Shown here: one piece after another, positions 1-15,200 of the stretch
How positions within the stretch are numbered: the first letter of the stretch is position 1
How the letters are laid out: every line of letters starts with the position of its first letter
NCBI GenBank assembly: GCA_022829145.1
Contig: CM040741.1
Span: forward strand, 61,503,047 to 61,567,046
Origin: Albula goreensis
Lineage: Eukaryota; Chordata; Actinopteri; Albuliformes; Albulidae
Length of the DNA: 64,000 nt
Direction of reading: 5' to 3'
Translations under genes and position numbers: made by a program
The notes under the pieces: model-generated
The model's database searches: none
Told to the model about the DNA's origin: nothing
The model's input: the letters and a program-made list of their open reading frames with translations, nothing else

Positions 1-3000
1 TTAGATCACGTTAATCATTGGTGGAATTAAAGTAAAGTAAAGCAGGAGCTGGCATGAAATCAGATATATGCATTCACCCCCTCCCCCACCACCCAAATGG
101 TTTGGAACCAGAGTGGTCACCTGTACCCCACTAAAACATACTGCAGCCGGAGCAAGGGCTCCTCTGCCGGTGCCTTCACTAATGACTGCCTGCGGGTAGC
201 TGGTGCAAAGTTTGGGTAAACTAATGCAACTGTAATCCAACCCTGGCCCACACAGAACCAAGCCTGTGCCCTGGGGGACCAGGCCAACTGTATCCCCTCT
301 CTGCAGTCTCCCTGTGATACTTCACAACCAGCACAGCCAGCTCAGACCCACAGATCCAGGGCCCAACCTGCTCTCCTGGTGCGCAGCCACTCCAAAGCAC
401 TACATACTGAACAGATAGCATTTCAAATACCATGTTAAAAGACATTTTTGAAAAATTGATTTATACATCTGGACGTTGTTTACACTTACTGAAAAATAAC
501 AGCTGTGACTTTCACAAAATATATAATTCACATAAGAGAGGTAACAAAATGCAGCCATTGATAGATTTTTTTTTTTTTTTTATCAAAGACATAAAATGCA
601 AAACAGACTTAAACTTTCCCGAAAGGGGCACAGTTACATACTTGAGATATAAAAGTTTACAGAACCACATCCTTCAATGAGATGTTTTTCAGGGACAAAA
701 ATGGAAGACTAAATTTGACTCTAACAATAATGCACAATGACAGTCCTACTGAATTGCAGATGCAATTAGCATAAGCTATCCTGATGCATGTTTTATAGTT
801 TGCAGAATACAGTTATATTCTAGAGATAACCTGTGTGTGCTTAATAAAAATAACTCAGAACAAATTCCTGGGAGAGGATCCATCTTTTGATCGCTTCACC
901 ACTCTGTCTCCTGCTGTGCTTTCTGCTTAATGAGAAAAGCATGCGACACACGCTCCACAGCTTTGAAACAAAAATAACAGATACCTCATAAAAAGTGTCA
1001 GATTCCAACTATCACAACCTGCAGGAAATAAACATACATTTATTCTTCTATTTTGTCCCAACAAACCTTAACGGTAGAACAAAGGAGTAACAACCAAAGA
1101 GAACGTGAAAAGGAACAAATGTACAGCTCATGTCTTCTTTCTCATTGCTGAAATTCACTGTAAACTAGTTAATTATGGAACACAGTTACACCTGCAATTT
1201 TAAGATATAATTTTCCTTACTTGATCCATGTATAGCAGTAACCGCTTACCTGGGGTGACAGACAGACTGTGACTTGATTCAAGCACAGAAACCTTAAAAG
1301 AATACTCATGACTCCTGAAGCGTTACAAATTCACTTTTAAACGTGTACCCCATGAATTACAGGGATATGATTACAGTGTTACGTTGAGGACCAGAAAGAT
1401 GAAAACAGTTTTCTCATGTCTTAAAGTCATAAATACGTAATGATAGGCTTATAAAGAGTCTTTAGATTTTTTTTTATCTCAACATATGTGGACTGAGATG
1501 GATAAATATGCACAGTCCAATACAGTGTACATGCTTCAACAAAATAAGGAAAATGTTAAAAGGGTTAATCATATTTCAACAATCTGAGCATTTCATACAT
1601 ACATGTAGAGTTGATGGCAGGATTTATTGCGTAGGTCATGGCTCAAAAAATATTTTAAATGAACAGAATCACAAATTCTTCCGACCAACCAGATGGTCCA
1701 GCCAGTTCCTCAACCCCCATCTATTACTTGACTACAGGAGTTTCCGGTTGGTAACAGAAATTTCCGGGTGCTCCATTAAAGTTTATTAATATTCATAAAG
1801 AGGCATGCCTAAGGACAGACCCTCCATTGCCACAGTATTGTTCTTGGCCATGCTCTTTCATTAATATTCATGAAATGTATTAAATTGGAACATTTCAGCC
1901 TGAACAGTAGAGAGACAGAACTTTCTATATTAGGTACAGGGTGGTCTACAGAGTCTGTGACAGAATTATGTCAAACGATCATATGCAAGAGAAATATTTA
2001 TGCTCCTGTAAGTCGTTGCACAAATCATTATGAAGAGTTAAACACACATGGGGTGAGGTGTCATTATCAATCAATACAGACGCCCCCCCTGCGTTTGCAC
2101 ACTGTTACAGCCATGAGGCACGAGAAGAGTTAGCTAATGTAGGGATGAGACTCAGGATGGAACAGTTTGTGGGTTTTATTTACGCTGGTATGTCACCCTA
2201 GAGATGGCTGAAATTAGGTTTCATGAACCCCATTATGGTGGAGCTACACGTAGCTGTCAATCATAGTTTGATCCAATAAAAAATGTTTTTCACTGCACAG
2301 TCAATTCAGTCATTGGTTCAAATCATCGGGTCACTGTTACTGGAGGCTTTAATGAATGCATTTTTACCTTTTTGTGCGGAACCAATATTTTGGTTCCATT
2401 ACAATATGATATAAATATTAACAGGAAGGGACTTTAAGGGTTTCAGCTAAATTAAAGCACTTGTTGAGAAGCATGTTTGCCTACTGCAAACACAGTATTA
2501 ATTTCTGAGAAATGTCTATGTCACTACAGTCGCACAGCTAAAAGGAAAATAGGTCAAACCTGCATATAAGATCCCAATGTGCGCATTTACACGCCTGAGT
2601 TACTGCTCTAGTGTGTAATGTAATTCAAACTAGAGGCAGCGGACTATCTTAAGCCTTAAGAGCCAAATGTGTAGTGGCTTGGTCAAGAGTGCATTTAGGG
2701 ACAGTGTTCAAAAAACATTTGGGGATAAGCTGATGCTATGAGAAGGCATACCATGCATGCTTGTGAAAATGCCTTTGGCTGCCATGTTGTGAGGATCTTA
2801 TCACCTGAGGAAATGTATTTCAAGTCGTTAACATAAGATGCGACAAGCAAAAAAAAAAAAAAAAAAAGTCAGGCACTGCCGGTGATAGTAATACAGGATT
2901 CACATTTTGCCGATGTATTAGGCATGACTGAAAATGGCTGGGCATGGCTAGGGATGAGGAGCCATGACAATGGCTTTGCACATTCCTACAGTGCATGTCT

Positions 3001-3187
3001 ACTAATTTTGAGTGTGAACAAGCAGTTGTGAAAAGTCACTGACGTGCCCTACAAAAAAAAAAAAAAAAACACATTCGTTGGCCGATTCTGGAGTGTGGCG
3101 TTGAGGCCGAGGGCGACAAATGATTTCTCACAAACCTACGGGCCTTCACCAATAAGTGCATAAAACCTGAGCAAATTAAAAGGAGCT

Positions 3188-3223
3188 AGGAGAGGAGAAG
3201 AGAGAGAGAGGAAAGGAGAAAGA
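3188..3223 (+). repeat. 36-base pure purine (GA-rich) tract
   Basis: An uninterrupted run of A and G with GAGAGAGAGAG at its centre, the composition expected of triplex-prone DNA or of GAGA-type protein sites. Confidence 0.85.
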
Positions 3224-5694
3224 TCAGAACAGCAGGCCTGTCGGCCATTCTCTTAAGCTTGATGAATGATTATGCGCGTCTCAGTTGTCCCCAGCAGCCC
3301 TTTAACAGATCAGAATGTTCTAACTCCATGGTAACTGTTCATCTTAATCCTCACTGCACTCAGATCCTCCACCCAGCTCTCTTTCTTATTAACGTTTTAT
3401 TCAATTACCTGGATATAATTCAGTAATGGTTACACAAACAAACCTACAGTACTGCCTCCAATCAATACCCCATTACTCATTGACAGAGGTATTTCCATTT
3501 GTAATCCCTATGCCGCAAATGTCCTCGTCAACCTTTATTTAAGCTCATTTTTCACTCTTACAGGATAGTAGCGAGTGTGCATCTACTCTATATGCAAATA
3601 GCTGCTATACTGTTAAAGTGAATATTAGAAATTTATAGAGGGCATTCTGGTCACCTTATATGTATCCTGTTGGCAGGCTTGCAGTTGGGCCATGAAGTCT
3701 ATTCTTAGACAAAACCAGCCATTAAATATTCACGATGCAGAAAACAGAAGAAATACAGGTAAATAAATGAGTGTTGACCTGAAAAACATACTCCACGGCA
3801 TCTCATTTTACCATGGAAAACAAAGCACTGTGTTTGGATGCGACTGCACCAACTTTAACCGCAGGATGGATGAGGTAATTACACCATTAACATGGCTTGC
3901 GAGCGACAAGATTTTATGATGTCAATTTCAGAGTTAAGAGTATCATTTGACCACTTTATCTTGTCATTACCAGATGTAATCAGACAGTCGTATTATTAGT
4001 GGTAAGTATTCATTTCGATATCCAATCCAATATACCTGTATAATGATACAAACAACAACCAGAAAAATGATGACAATACAGTTTCATTATTATGATTCAT
4101 TATTCTCACAAAAGCAATTTCACCCCCTCTTATCCATGCAGTGATCATTGCCTTTGTACAGAAAACACGTTGATGATTTTATAGACGTTATTACATCAAT
4201 AATAACAATAATTGAATGTGTTTGTGTTCCTGCCATTTACAGCTCAGCTGAATCCACTGACAGTAATTTACACCAATAACTTTGCTAAATTGATTAATCC
4301 TCTTTTATGCTTGAACTACTGGGATAAAGACAGTATGGAAATTGAAGCTGGGGTTCGACTAGTACGAAAATGCCAGAACAGGTCAAGATCAAATTATTAT
4401 ATCAAACATATGCAAAATAAAATCGGCCTATTCATAGAGGCAATTTCCATATAGTCAATTTCATCAGTTTATTATCAACAATAAATAAAAAATTATTGCT
4501 AAATGATTGCCAACTTTGAAGGCTAAATGCACAAGGCACTAAAAGCATTGAGAACTGGCATTCTCCCAGAACTCAATGTACTGGCAATTCATCTTGCTGG
4601 GAAAAATATATAATATATAACAATATATAACTAAACAGACACTTTATGACAAATGCTGAGGGCTGATCTGACAGTTAGGATGGGTACTCACCTTCTATCG
4701 TGATTATCTATTTCAAGTTATTTTGTTTTTTTTTTTTGGAAAGGGTGCATGAAATCCCATTATTTATAGTTACGATGATCACTTTGCTTATTGGATTTTC
4801 CATTCACTCCCTGAAATTGGATGGCCCGTCCACATCTTTAAAGTCAGCCAGCAAAGCCCCAGCAATTATCTGCCATCTTTACAATCAGTTTTCCTCCTTG
4901 TTACTCAAAAGTAGATTTAAAACTCATGGCTTATGATATGCACAACATTTTGTTCAAGCATAGCTGCTGTTCAGCCTATAAAAGCCAGCTTGACTCATTC
5001 TGATGTTTTTCAGCAATATATCATGTCCTGTAATTTTAAAACAGTCCATTACGTTACACTGATCCAGGTCCAGAAATTGACATATCAGTGAAAGTATGAC
5101 TATTCTAGCTGTAAATGTGAACTTTCTCACTTCCTCCTAAAACGACTTCATGTTATTGACGTTACTGAGCAAATGAGGAGGCATCACTTTTACGAAGATT
5201 ACTTCACTGCTTTCCGCTCCCATTTTATCAATATTACTTTGAGTAACATGAGGAAGTAAGATCGGCCTGAGAGTGCCTTTAAGAGGGCTTTAATTCCTGT
5301 TCACAGCTATGCAGACAGCGGACAGCCAGAAAGGGTGTCTACCTCTGGTTCCAGCCACCCCAGGGTTGCGCATTATTTTCAGAGATCGCGCCCAGTACTC
5401 CCTACTGCCCTGATCCTATGCCAGGTCGCTGAACGCCGGCCGAGCTCATTAAGACGTGCAGCGTACAGTCTACAGCCCATGAAAAACGGACTGGCATCCA
5501 TGTCTCTGGGTCTGAGAGACCTTACGCACATAAAGCAGAGTCTCATTATATTTTTATGAACCCCACAATATAATCTCTACAGAATTCAGGGCAGATGAAG
5601 TCTTACACAGACCTCACACTCACTCACCTGATATGGTCAAGAATTACAATTTCATTACTCTAACAATAGAAATGGCAATAGTAACTGGACGATT

Positions 5695-5735
5695 ACTACC
5701 ATTACTACTACTACTGCTACTACACCTACCACTGT
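5695..5735. repeat. ACT-type trinucleotide repeat, imperfect
   Basis: Repeated ACTACT, ACTGCT and ACCTACC units, interrupted. Confidence 0.75.
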
Positions 5736-8700
5736 CGGTATAAAATACAACCAATTATAATGTCAATCATACTGCTACTTTAGTAATGACACACATATTA
5801 TTCACTTGTGATTCCTTTTCCTTAAAATACACAATTCTTTTGAAAAAGGTCCACCTCTTCACATGCAACTTTAATGTATTTATAACAGTAAGAATGTCAC
5901 TGATCTTCCTAGATTGTCATCTCAAACTAAGAAAAAGGCCTAATCATACATGCATTTTATATGGAAATGACCCATTTAAATAGACGGTGATATTTGTCAC
6001 TGTCTAAGCGGATGCGTCCCCACACAGCACCCCAGATTGCTTAGTACTGTATATCGACATCAGTGTTAATCTTCTGTTTCACCACTACTTAAGTCTGATT
6101 ATCTCCCCTCAAGTCAATCTCCATCTCCGGTGGAAAATGCAATATCGCTTTCATAAGCCTCATTCAAATGAGGCCTCGGCATTATTCCATGTCAAGGAGC
6201 TCGGCTCTGTGGCGGCGTAATTTACTGTGAAATGCCGCCCGCTTCTGAGCAGGGTGTTCTGCCTTCAACCTTTCAAATTAATCTCTCTGCATTTGGGTTT
6301 CGGGAAAAAAAAAATTGAGAGCCTTGTGGAAAAAGACAAGGACTCCTTCTCATCAACATGTGTTTGTTTATCACAGTTATGTCTGATGCACAATAAACAT
6401 ACAAAAAAACTACAGGTAGATTCAAATGTACCAAAAATAATTTCTCATAGCCAAACTTATTTCAGAATGATGACCACTGCTAATGAAATACCCACAAACC
6501 TCCAGGACACACACATAAAGTATCTTCTTCCATTCAAAAACAATGGATTGTGTTATTCATCTGCAATTACTTTTCAGTGAAAAAAATCTTATGTCAAATT
6601 GTTTTGTTTCCTTTGAAAAAATGTAATATTAACTAACTATTATGTTCATCCTCTCAATGGAGATAACTATCCACTGTGTTCCCATATTAATCCCCATTGT
6701 TATGATTTTAAAATTAGAACTTAATTTATATTCCATGTTGTTCCCGTGCAGCAAACATTCAAACTGAGTTTGTACAAAATAGGCTGAATTTCTGTAATTG
6801 AATTATATACATAGCACCTGGCTATAAACATGCCCAGCTGCTCAAATACATATTGACCATATCCTGTTCTGTTCTCTGGCCTAATTGGATTAGTGAAGTC
6901 CATCCTAACAGTTTTGGAAGGAAACAAACTTTGGAACACATTAAGATGCCGGGTTACATTATCGTAATTGCTTTGATTTAGGAGTGCTATGTGCATTATG
7001 TATGTAAACATCTGTAATTACATTAGGCATTGAAGGCTTTCCATGTGGTATGCTTTTGCTACAAAGTGCACCTGCATTATACCTCTATTCTCCTTGCATG
7101 AGCAATAAAACCTCATGTTCCTCCGATAAAACTAAGTCAGCAACAAATATGTCCAACTAGCTCATCAGAAAATGAACTAAGAATATTGTAGTTGCCTCCA
7201 AGTTCTGATTTACTCAAAGTATAATGTTATATTGCTGATGACCCAAAAAGTGATGGATGAGATTGTAAGATCACAGGGATGGAGCTAATGAATGATATCA
7301 TCCAAGTCCCTTGTACACACACAACAAAAATGAAACTGCTCCCAAGCTAATTTCAGGAAACATGTATTGAGCTCTGTAGCTGAAAACACTACATCCTCCC
7401 CCATTTGACCCCCTGCCCTCAGCAATTCTACGGTGGAATCACTGTCAATATGCAAATGTTTCCTTAAACACAATTGCTTTTTGCTTGTTGCAGCAGCCAA
7501 CTTCCTCAACAGGAAAAAGACAAGTAAATAATCACAAATTCTGTTGTGTAATTTAATTATAGACTTGTTCAACAGTAATGGAAAAACAATATTATAAAAA
7601 TTGAAAATGTGAATCAAATAACACACTAAACGGTCTTCCAAGGACCAATTTAACAGTGTAAACTCAATTTCATGGCAGTCAATTTATGCATGCTTTACAA
7701 AGCTCAAACAAAAACTGTGAATCCTTAAATCTGTCTTGCTTGCCCCAATCCCCCTTTCCCTATACGACCAAAGCTCCTCTCACCTATTTTGCCAAGATTC
7801 CTAAGCCGACACAAATGCACAGTATTAACTTCGAACTGCACCAAATGTTCTGCATTCCAGGTGACACTTTCATCAGCTCTCCAGGGTGTTCCTTGGTCTT
7901 GCCAATTAAGCTTGATTGCAGCTGAGCTGTATTTTAAAGGCTTAATGACATGGGTTATGAGTCTCAATACATGCTGAGTAAATTATAAAGACGTATAATA
8001 CTTCAACACATGGTGACATTCTTTCATCCAAGGCGTTTTCCTAACTGTGAAATAATAAGGCAAATACCACATTGCCAAAAAGTATTTCTGTGTTGGTACT
8101 TTGACATTTGTCACTGCAAATATTCTATCAATGCCTATTTCTTAACTGAACGGTGCAATCAGCCCTCCCGTGAACCTCAGCCACAGATTCAGGATTCAGG
8201 ATACCAGTAACCAAATACACAGTGGATTGATATACAGAAAATGAGCTACTTAAAAAGGCAGATGCAAATAACATGTGGCTTGATTGCAACAAATAGATAT
8301 GGTGACATTTTTCCTTTTAAATAATATACCTTACACCCAAAACATCCACTTTATGCTGGATCCTCTTGTGCCAGGTTTAAACCTCTTTGCTACAACCCAA
8401 AGTTCAGCAATTTAGAGTACTAAACTTGTACTAAACTGGCCCACATTTGGGGACATACATTTTTTTTTAAGCAGCCCCATCAATTCAACAGGGGCAAGTC
8501 TGAGGTTGAAGATGGCGATGAAAAACCAGTGAAACCCGGGAACTCTCACATCAAAGCAGTCATGCTGAGCGATTAATAAATCATTATTCTCAACATGAAA
8601 TTGCATCGCAGTCAAGCCCGCATTTTATTACAACCCAGCCCCTCAGACTCCAAAGTGTGTGCAATCACAGCAAAAACAAGATGGCTAAATGGAAAGAAAA

Positions 8701-9668
8701 ATACAAAAAAAAAAATCATATGTATGGGTGCAGTTCACAGATGGTTTCAGTTTTCCCCCACAACCACTCTCTCAAATCCCAATTTTCTTAACTCCTCCTC
8801 CTCTTCACCTTACAGGTGAGCTCACACCTGAGTGCAATGTGCTCGCTCCCCAACCCATAGAAATACCTACCATATGAGGAAAAGTTCAATAAACAGCACA
8901 GAGAGGTGTGTGTCAGACATGTCACACTTCTGTGAGCCACCCTCAAAGAATCTCACCAATATCAATGCATAGCATGCCTACTGCTGTCACAGTCAGGGCT
9001 GTTCTCAGACAGTATGGTAAGAGCATTTTAAGATCTCTTGAGATGGGAGTCTCATCTGAGCTCTCAGACTATAAACACTGATATGTTTAATATTTGTGGC
9101 TTTCTTATCTTTACCCCGATTTCCCTATTGAGCCTGAGAGTATCCTCAAAGCACTTGCCACTCAAAATGTGCTCTGCATATAGACAAACTGGAGAGGCTG
9201 CCTGGCAGGCCACTGTGCTCTCCTCCTCTTGCACTGCTGGCCTTTTCAGAACACAGCCACCAGCTGTGCCCGATACTTGCCCAATAAGAAAACTATACTC
9301 TGCCACAATTTATAAACCACTCGTTTGGTGTTTTCCACGTTTGCACAGCTTTTGAGTGTCCTCTGACTTTGCTTCTTTCACACCTGCACTGCTTACACCT
9401 GGGCTGGTGAGACAGGTTTTAGAAAGTTTATTACTTTGAAACAGGAATTTCCAAGTAATGTCAAAATGTTATTTTGATTCAAAACAACAACAATTTGAGC
9501 ACACTGGATTGGATATCTGGGTGGATATCTGAGTAAGGTGCTTTATAAAAGCTAGTTTGCCACCTGTCAATATACAGAAGATCAAAACAGTTGTTTGGGG
9601 AAATGACTGAGAACAGAAAACTGTCCAGGCAAAAAGACCATTAGCCTTGCACTGTAAAACCCTTGCAC

Positions 9669-9671
<3 letters not shown>

Positions 9672-9700
<29 letters not shown>
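9672..9700. repeat. 29-base A-run with duplicated leader
   Basis: Directly preceded by two tandem copies of CCTTGCACTGTAAAA (from 9645 and 9661). The run could be the tail of a decayed retroposon, but no body is recognised. Confidence 0.85.
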
Positions 9701-12203
9701 CATGTTACCCAGGTTTTAATTCAGAGCCCATTGGTGTTATAGAATACATTTTTTTTCCAGAAAGTTCTTCCAATTACTTATATTTTAAAATATTTATTTT
9801 AAATATTACTGTTTTCTGCAACTACAGGTGACACTTCCTTAAAAACATTCATAAATTACGAAGGTCACTGCTTTTCCAGCTTTTCACAGTCTTATTAAAA
9901 ATATCTAATACCTAACCCATTGATATTAATCATCTGTAAAAATACTGAAACACAATAAAATTGCTACCATGGAAATGTGGGAAATCATGCATATTAACAA
10001 CAGCTACAAGTGAGTTCCAACTTCAGACATGTCCAGTGCTTAAAAAAGGTCAGTATCTCCAAGTGTGACATGACTGACACACTGAGATATCAAGCAGGGG
10101 ATTTATTTGAACATCTAGCTAATTAGCGCAAAACTTTTGCTTTAACTAGCAATCACTCAGAACAGTGAGTCTTCCATTGACCTCACTCTCGACCTCATTC
10201 AATCTAAAAGTGAAGGACTTCTACAGTGTTAATGGCCTGCTACCATCAAACAGGCCAAGCTTCATATTTATGACTATTGTTTGATGGAAGCTGTGGAGAT
10301 GAGATTTGATTAAAATCAGGAACAGGGCCATGAAAACCCAGTAAATACTTTAACTGTACTGTGTGACTGGCTGATGCTTCATAAAAGCAAAATGATTCAT
10401 TTACACATCAACAAGTACACATTAGCTGCATATCAGCATATCACCAATTTAGTAAGGTCAAACATTTTTTTTTAGGAATACAGAAAATTCAATCCACAAA
10501 TCACAGATAAGCAAGAAGCATAAACTCCAATAACAGCTAGCTAAGTCACTTTTGATTGAATTTTGACCAGTTTTTTTCCCTCTGTGCAGTTGCTAATGAA
10601 GATCTGAGGCTAAGTACAGAATGATTGACATGATGTCCAGTAGTACAATATCTTGATTCAACAGAACAGTTCACATGGTTACATGTATTAATTGAGCCTA
10701 ATAAAATGATTAAGTGGTTAGGGGTTCAAATGGGGCAAAGAAATGTAAATGCTACTCTAAGACCAGTGTTGCCTACTCCTGGAGTAAAGACTGTCCTGAT
10801 AATGCTAATCCAGTGATTTATAAACAGTGGGGGTAAGAGCTAGAATGAATGAACCCAAACTATCACATGGAAACTTGTGAAAATCCATTTATATTGATAC
10901 ATTTATATTGATGTATATAAATATCTTCAATGCCAAAGCTTCCCCTTTTCGGGGAGGGATTTCTCATTAAAAGTAGAAATCACTTATATAAAAGTCTTAG
11001 AACTACTGAAACAATTTTATCATCCCTAACAAGCAAACCAAAGAAAAAAAATGGCTCAATAAAAGCAGCTTTTATTTTACAGTGAAATTACAGTTTATTC
11101 CGTCTCTTCATGGGTTTTGAAATAATTAAGGAACAAAGAATTTTAACATTTAACTTATGCATATTTGAATATTTACTTTGTTAATGGGATGTCTTGCAGA
11201 ATGTATGAATGAGCAAAAAATTGTCAATCTAAAAGCAAAAGACAACAGCTGGGATACATTTTCTCATTAAACCACACCAACTTATGATTACAACACAATT
11301 ATTCTTGGGAACTATAACCATTCTTTAAAATAATACATGAACTATTCATGTCCTGGCAAGCTAATGATCAGCAGAAAATCAGTGTATGAAAAATAAACAG
11401 CATTAAAGTGAAGTTTACTTTGTTGTTTACTTTGTTCTGAGACTGCAGCTTTGATGCTAATACAAAGCGGCCGTTTTGGAACTTGCATCCCTCACAATAT
11501 GTTACCATGGAAGGCGGCAGTGGTCTGTCCCTGTTCAATGAAGACTTCCACCATTTCCCACCAAGCGCATCCATTATTAATTTGTTTATCCGAAAGGGAC
11601 GAGTGCAACTTAACAATGTTACATTGCGTTGCGCGATACAATTACCAGATGGCCTGCAGTAGTGGCGCTTTTAGCCGCAGCCGGTTCCTGACACTGGTCT
11701 CTGAAGGGATGAGCGAACCTGAGGATTTCTGCTGACTTTCTGTTCTCAGTTCCCCTGTGTTCCTGCTGTACTCATTAATGGGAGGAAATCTGGTCATCAC
11801 GAGGCTGGTGCCCAAAACAGCCCAGGCCACCTGAACAAGGGAATTATGCCTCACACACGTAAATGAGGGGCCTTAACTTCAGCCACGACGGAGCTGCAAT
11901 GTCCCCGTATTTACTGCGTCACCCTAATCACAGATGCCACGGCTGCAAGATTTATGATTTGTGCCACTGACCTAGTTCCCTGTTTTCTTAGCAATCTGTC
12001 TACATTAAAGAGTGACAGGGCCATGAAAAATGTAAGCTACCCTACAGCTATATCGATGCATATTTATCATGTCAGTCTCTTTTATTTAGCTGTTCCCTGT
12101 TCGCCTCTTAGCTTCAGTGCATGCCACTTTGTACTTTTCTGTGGTATAAAATGAAACCAGTCACACCAAATTGAGTTTGAAAAATTACATCTAAAACGTG
12201 CTT

Positions 12204-12218
12204 GGGTGGGTGGGTGGG
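12204..12218 (+). other. G-quadruplex-forming motif
   Basis: Four GGG runs separated by single T loops (GGGTGGGTGGGTGGG), the sequence type known to form very stable parallel G-quadruplexes. The G-rich strand is opposite to the man2a1 transcript. Confidence 0.85.
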
Positions 12219-15200
12219 TGCAACAGCATTTATTGCTCTTATCAGTGTGCCTTGTTTACATTCTGAAGGCTAAAAAAGGGACAGGCTAAAGAAGAGACAT
12301 CTGTATATATCCAGCCCATAATGCCTATAAGAGCAAAGGAATGATCAAAGTCAGCATCAAGCAGTTTGAGTCAATATTTCTCTATCAAGACAATGATCTC
12401 TCAATCGCCATATGACTCAAAGGCTTTTGATGACTGGGATAAAAATCAAGATAAAAATCAACCATCTGAAATATGTCAGATGTGAACTGCTTAATCTTAC
12501 ATCTATGATTAAACAGACAAGGCCAAACATTTTATTACAGTACATGAAGGGACATTTTTTAAAAAATCTTACAAAAAATTCGATCATTACTAATAAATTA
12601 ATTAAACATGTGAACATACAGAAATAAAATAGATACTGTTCCCATTCTTCTCCATGTGAGTGTACAATGCAAATGATTTTCAATGGCAAAAAGTATATAA
12701 AGAGATTTTCTGGTCCTACATTTTCTGCTTCCATCATTAAATACAGTAATTTGCATTTCCCTTCTTGAAAGGATTCATGAAAGCGCTGTTGATTTCACTG
12801 AGCAATTAGAATCTTAATTCTGTTCTGTAACATTGGTGAAAACGATTGGCCAATGTAATGCCAAAATTTCAGCCCCCTGTAAATGTGAGAAGCCATGAAT
12901 GAGAAACACAACAGTTCCCAAAAAGGGATTTATCCATCACCTTCTGATTATTTACACAGACATTACAGGTGACTGAATCTCCCCTTACCTGGCTGATGAT
13001 ATGGCCAGCTCCCCAGCACAGATACTGCAGGGCTACCAGATGCAGATAACACTGACACTGTTTGATCTGAAACCAGGCCATGGGGCTCCATACAGTGTCT
13101 TTTTTTTTTTTTAAATATACTTTTTTTTTTTTATAAATATAGCATTACATGAGGGGAGACTGCAGATTAATTCAGGGAAGCTGAATGTATACTGACCACT
13201 ACTAAATAATAGTGTGCACTTATAAAACCAAGTCACAGCATGTTGAATGCAATGTATTTCGGCAGCAGCAAGTACCCCACATTTGCAGTGAATGGTTCCT
13301 TGGACATTGCCATAGCATTAAATATTTGAGCAAATAACTGTCTACAATATCGCTCTGCCTTCATGTGTAAACAATGTGATGTAAAGGTGTCCGGACACAG
13401 TCCTTATCAGAAGAAACAAAAACAACAAATTATTGGTGACTGGGGAGTTCAAGCATGTTTTTTCTTGTACTGTAAAAACAGGAGGGTCTTTTCATGCTTA
13501 TCTGAAACGCAGACCCCACGGTGACAAATCAAAGTTACATAAGCAGTGAAAGCAGATCACAAATATTAATGTTTTAAACTGAGCTACATTTTAAACTTCA
13601 ATGCAAAGCACAATGGACCACTATCACAGAGAAAAGTGTAATATCAAGGCTTTCTTTGATGGGATACGAGTGAAATTTCGAGCACTTTCATATGAACACA
13701 TGAAAAAACGGAATGTGACATTTTTTTGAGTCTTGTCTTCCTTTTTCAGCAAAATCCTCCTGTAAGTAGATACATTCATCCAGAGCGTAAATTATAATAT
13801 ATGGCTGGAATCTCAAAGCCATGATTCCAGCTTGGCTCCTTGTTTAAGGGACTCAACCCCCTGATCCCTGTGTCAGTACCCCTCACTGCTACATCACATA
13901 AACGCCCATTTTTAAACAGACCCCCGCAGATTCTTTCCCCTGGCATGCGGGGGGAAATTAGCATAGAAATTGGAAATGGGTAAATTAGTCACGCTTCATA
14001 ATCTTTTCAAATATATTGGATGTAATTTGACTCATCTTTAACGATTGTATATTCAAATGGGGAAACCCATGAAACTGTTGAGGGGTTGATACACTTGAGT
14101 GGGTCACAACAGCAGCCACAGGGGCACAGCGGGGGAACTGAGAAACTGAAAGGAAGGCAACGGAGAGGGGCGTCCAATCAATAGTGTCTGCTGCATTTTT
14201 TTAACTTTCAAATTCATATGACCATTCAGCAGTCCAGCAGACTTCAAAAACATGTGGCCTTGGACAGGGTTCTCGAAAACACTGGGTTGACACTCTTGAC
14301 TGCACTATGATATAGAACATGAATATAAAGAATAAAACATCAAAGTTTAATAATAAATACTTCAACACAGGGAATAAGCATTTAGCAGGCTAAATAGAAA
14401 CATAAAACACTTTCTGATATCAGAGAGTCAAGAAGAATTGATTCCACTTGGCCCTACATGCTTTTTGAATGGACTAGTACACTTGATTCCCAAGGCTAGC
14501 TTCTTCTCCCACGGACTTTCAAATGGTCATCATACAATGTTTCTACGTCAATAACATTGCCAGTCTCTTCACAATTGTGAGCAGTAAAAAAAAAAAAAAA
14601 AAAACAACAGTACCAAGCCACAAATGTGAATTAATAACAGGTGAAGGCTCCACCTATTACCATGTTCAAGAAGCCATGGCCTCCCATTGCCATAATGCAC
14701 ACGTGTCAAGTGCCTTTTTGTCAGAAAGGCTGGCGTGAGCCTCTGACCCTTGGAGCCAACAGGAGCAGCCCCGGCTCCATCACACACATACAAAGCTCTG
14801 CTTCAAAGCAGGTGGCAAGCCATTCATCCGCAGACATGCCGAGGATGACCGCTGCGGACGTATGTAAATACTGCGTGACAAGGGCCGCGGGTGAGAGCAC
14901 CAGCAGCGATCTTCATCAGCTCCAATGTGATGTCACAGGAGCGGGAAGGTGACAAAGCCAAGCCTTTTTTTCACCACAGCCGTTTTCACCAGTGCTTTAG
15001 ATTCAGTATGATTCTCTATTTCTGATTTACTGTTTTTCAGTCTTTTTAGCAGAATAATACAGTTAAAGGGCTCTGGAAGTGAGAGGGACAACTGCAGTAC
15101 ATTTCTGTGACACAATGTAAACCGTGCCCCAACCAAGACATGCACTCTGGTGTGCTATCAGAGGCCTGTAAGTATGAGTTAACTGGCTGAATGCATTTCT

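Noticed and set aside
4340..4370. GGGGTTCGACTAG resembling a tRNA B box
   Set aside because: No A box or cloverleaf can be placed around it.
10620..10670. Minus-strand words reading ILYY, as expected in the exon after exon 9
   Set aside because: No acceptor in the right phase, a stop soon after, and no further similarity to the expected peptide.
10886..10913. 14-bp tandem duplication CATTTATATTGAT(A/G)
   Set aside because: Real, but a trivial AT-rich slippage product with no wider structure.
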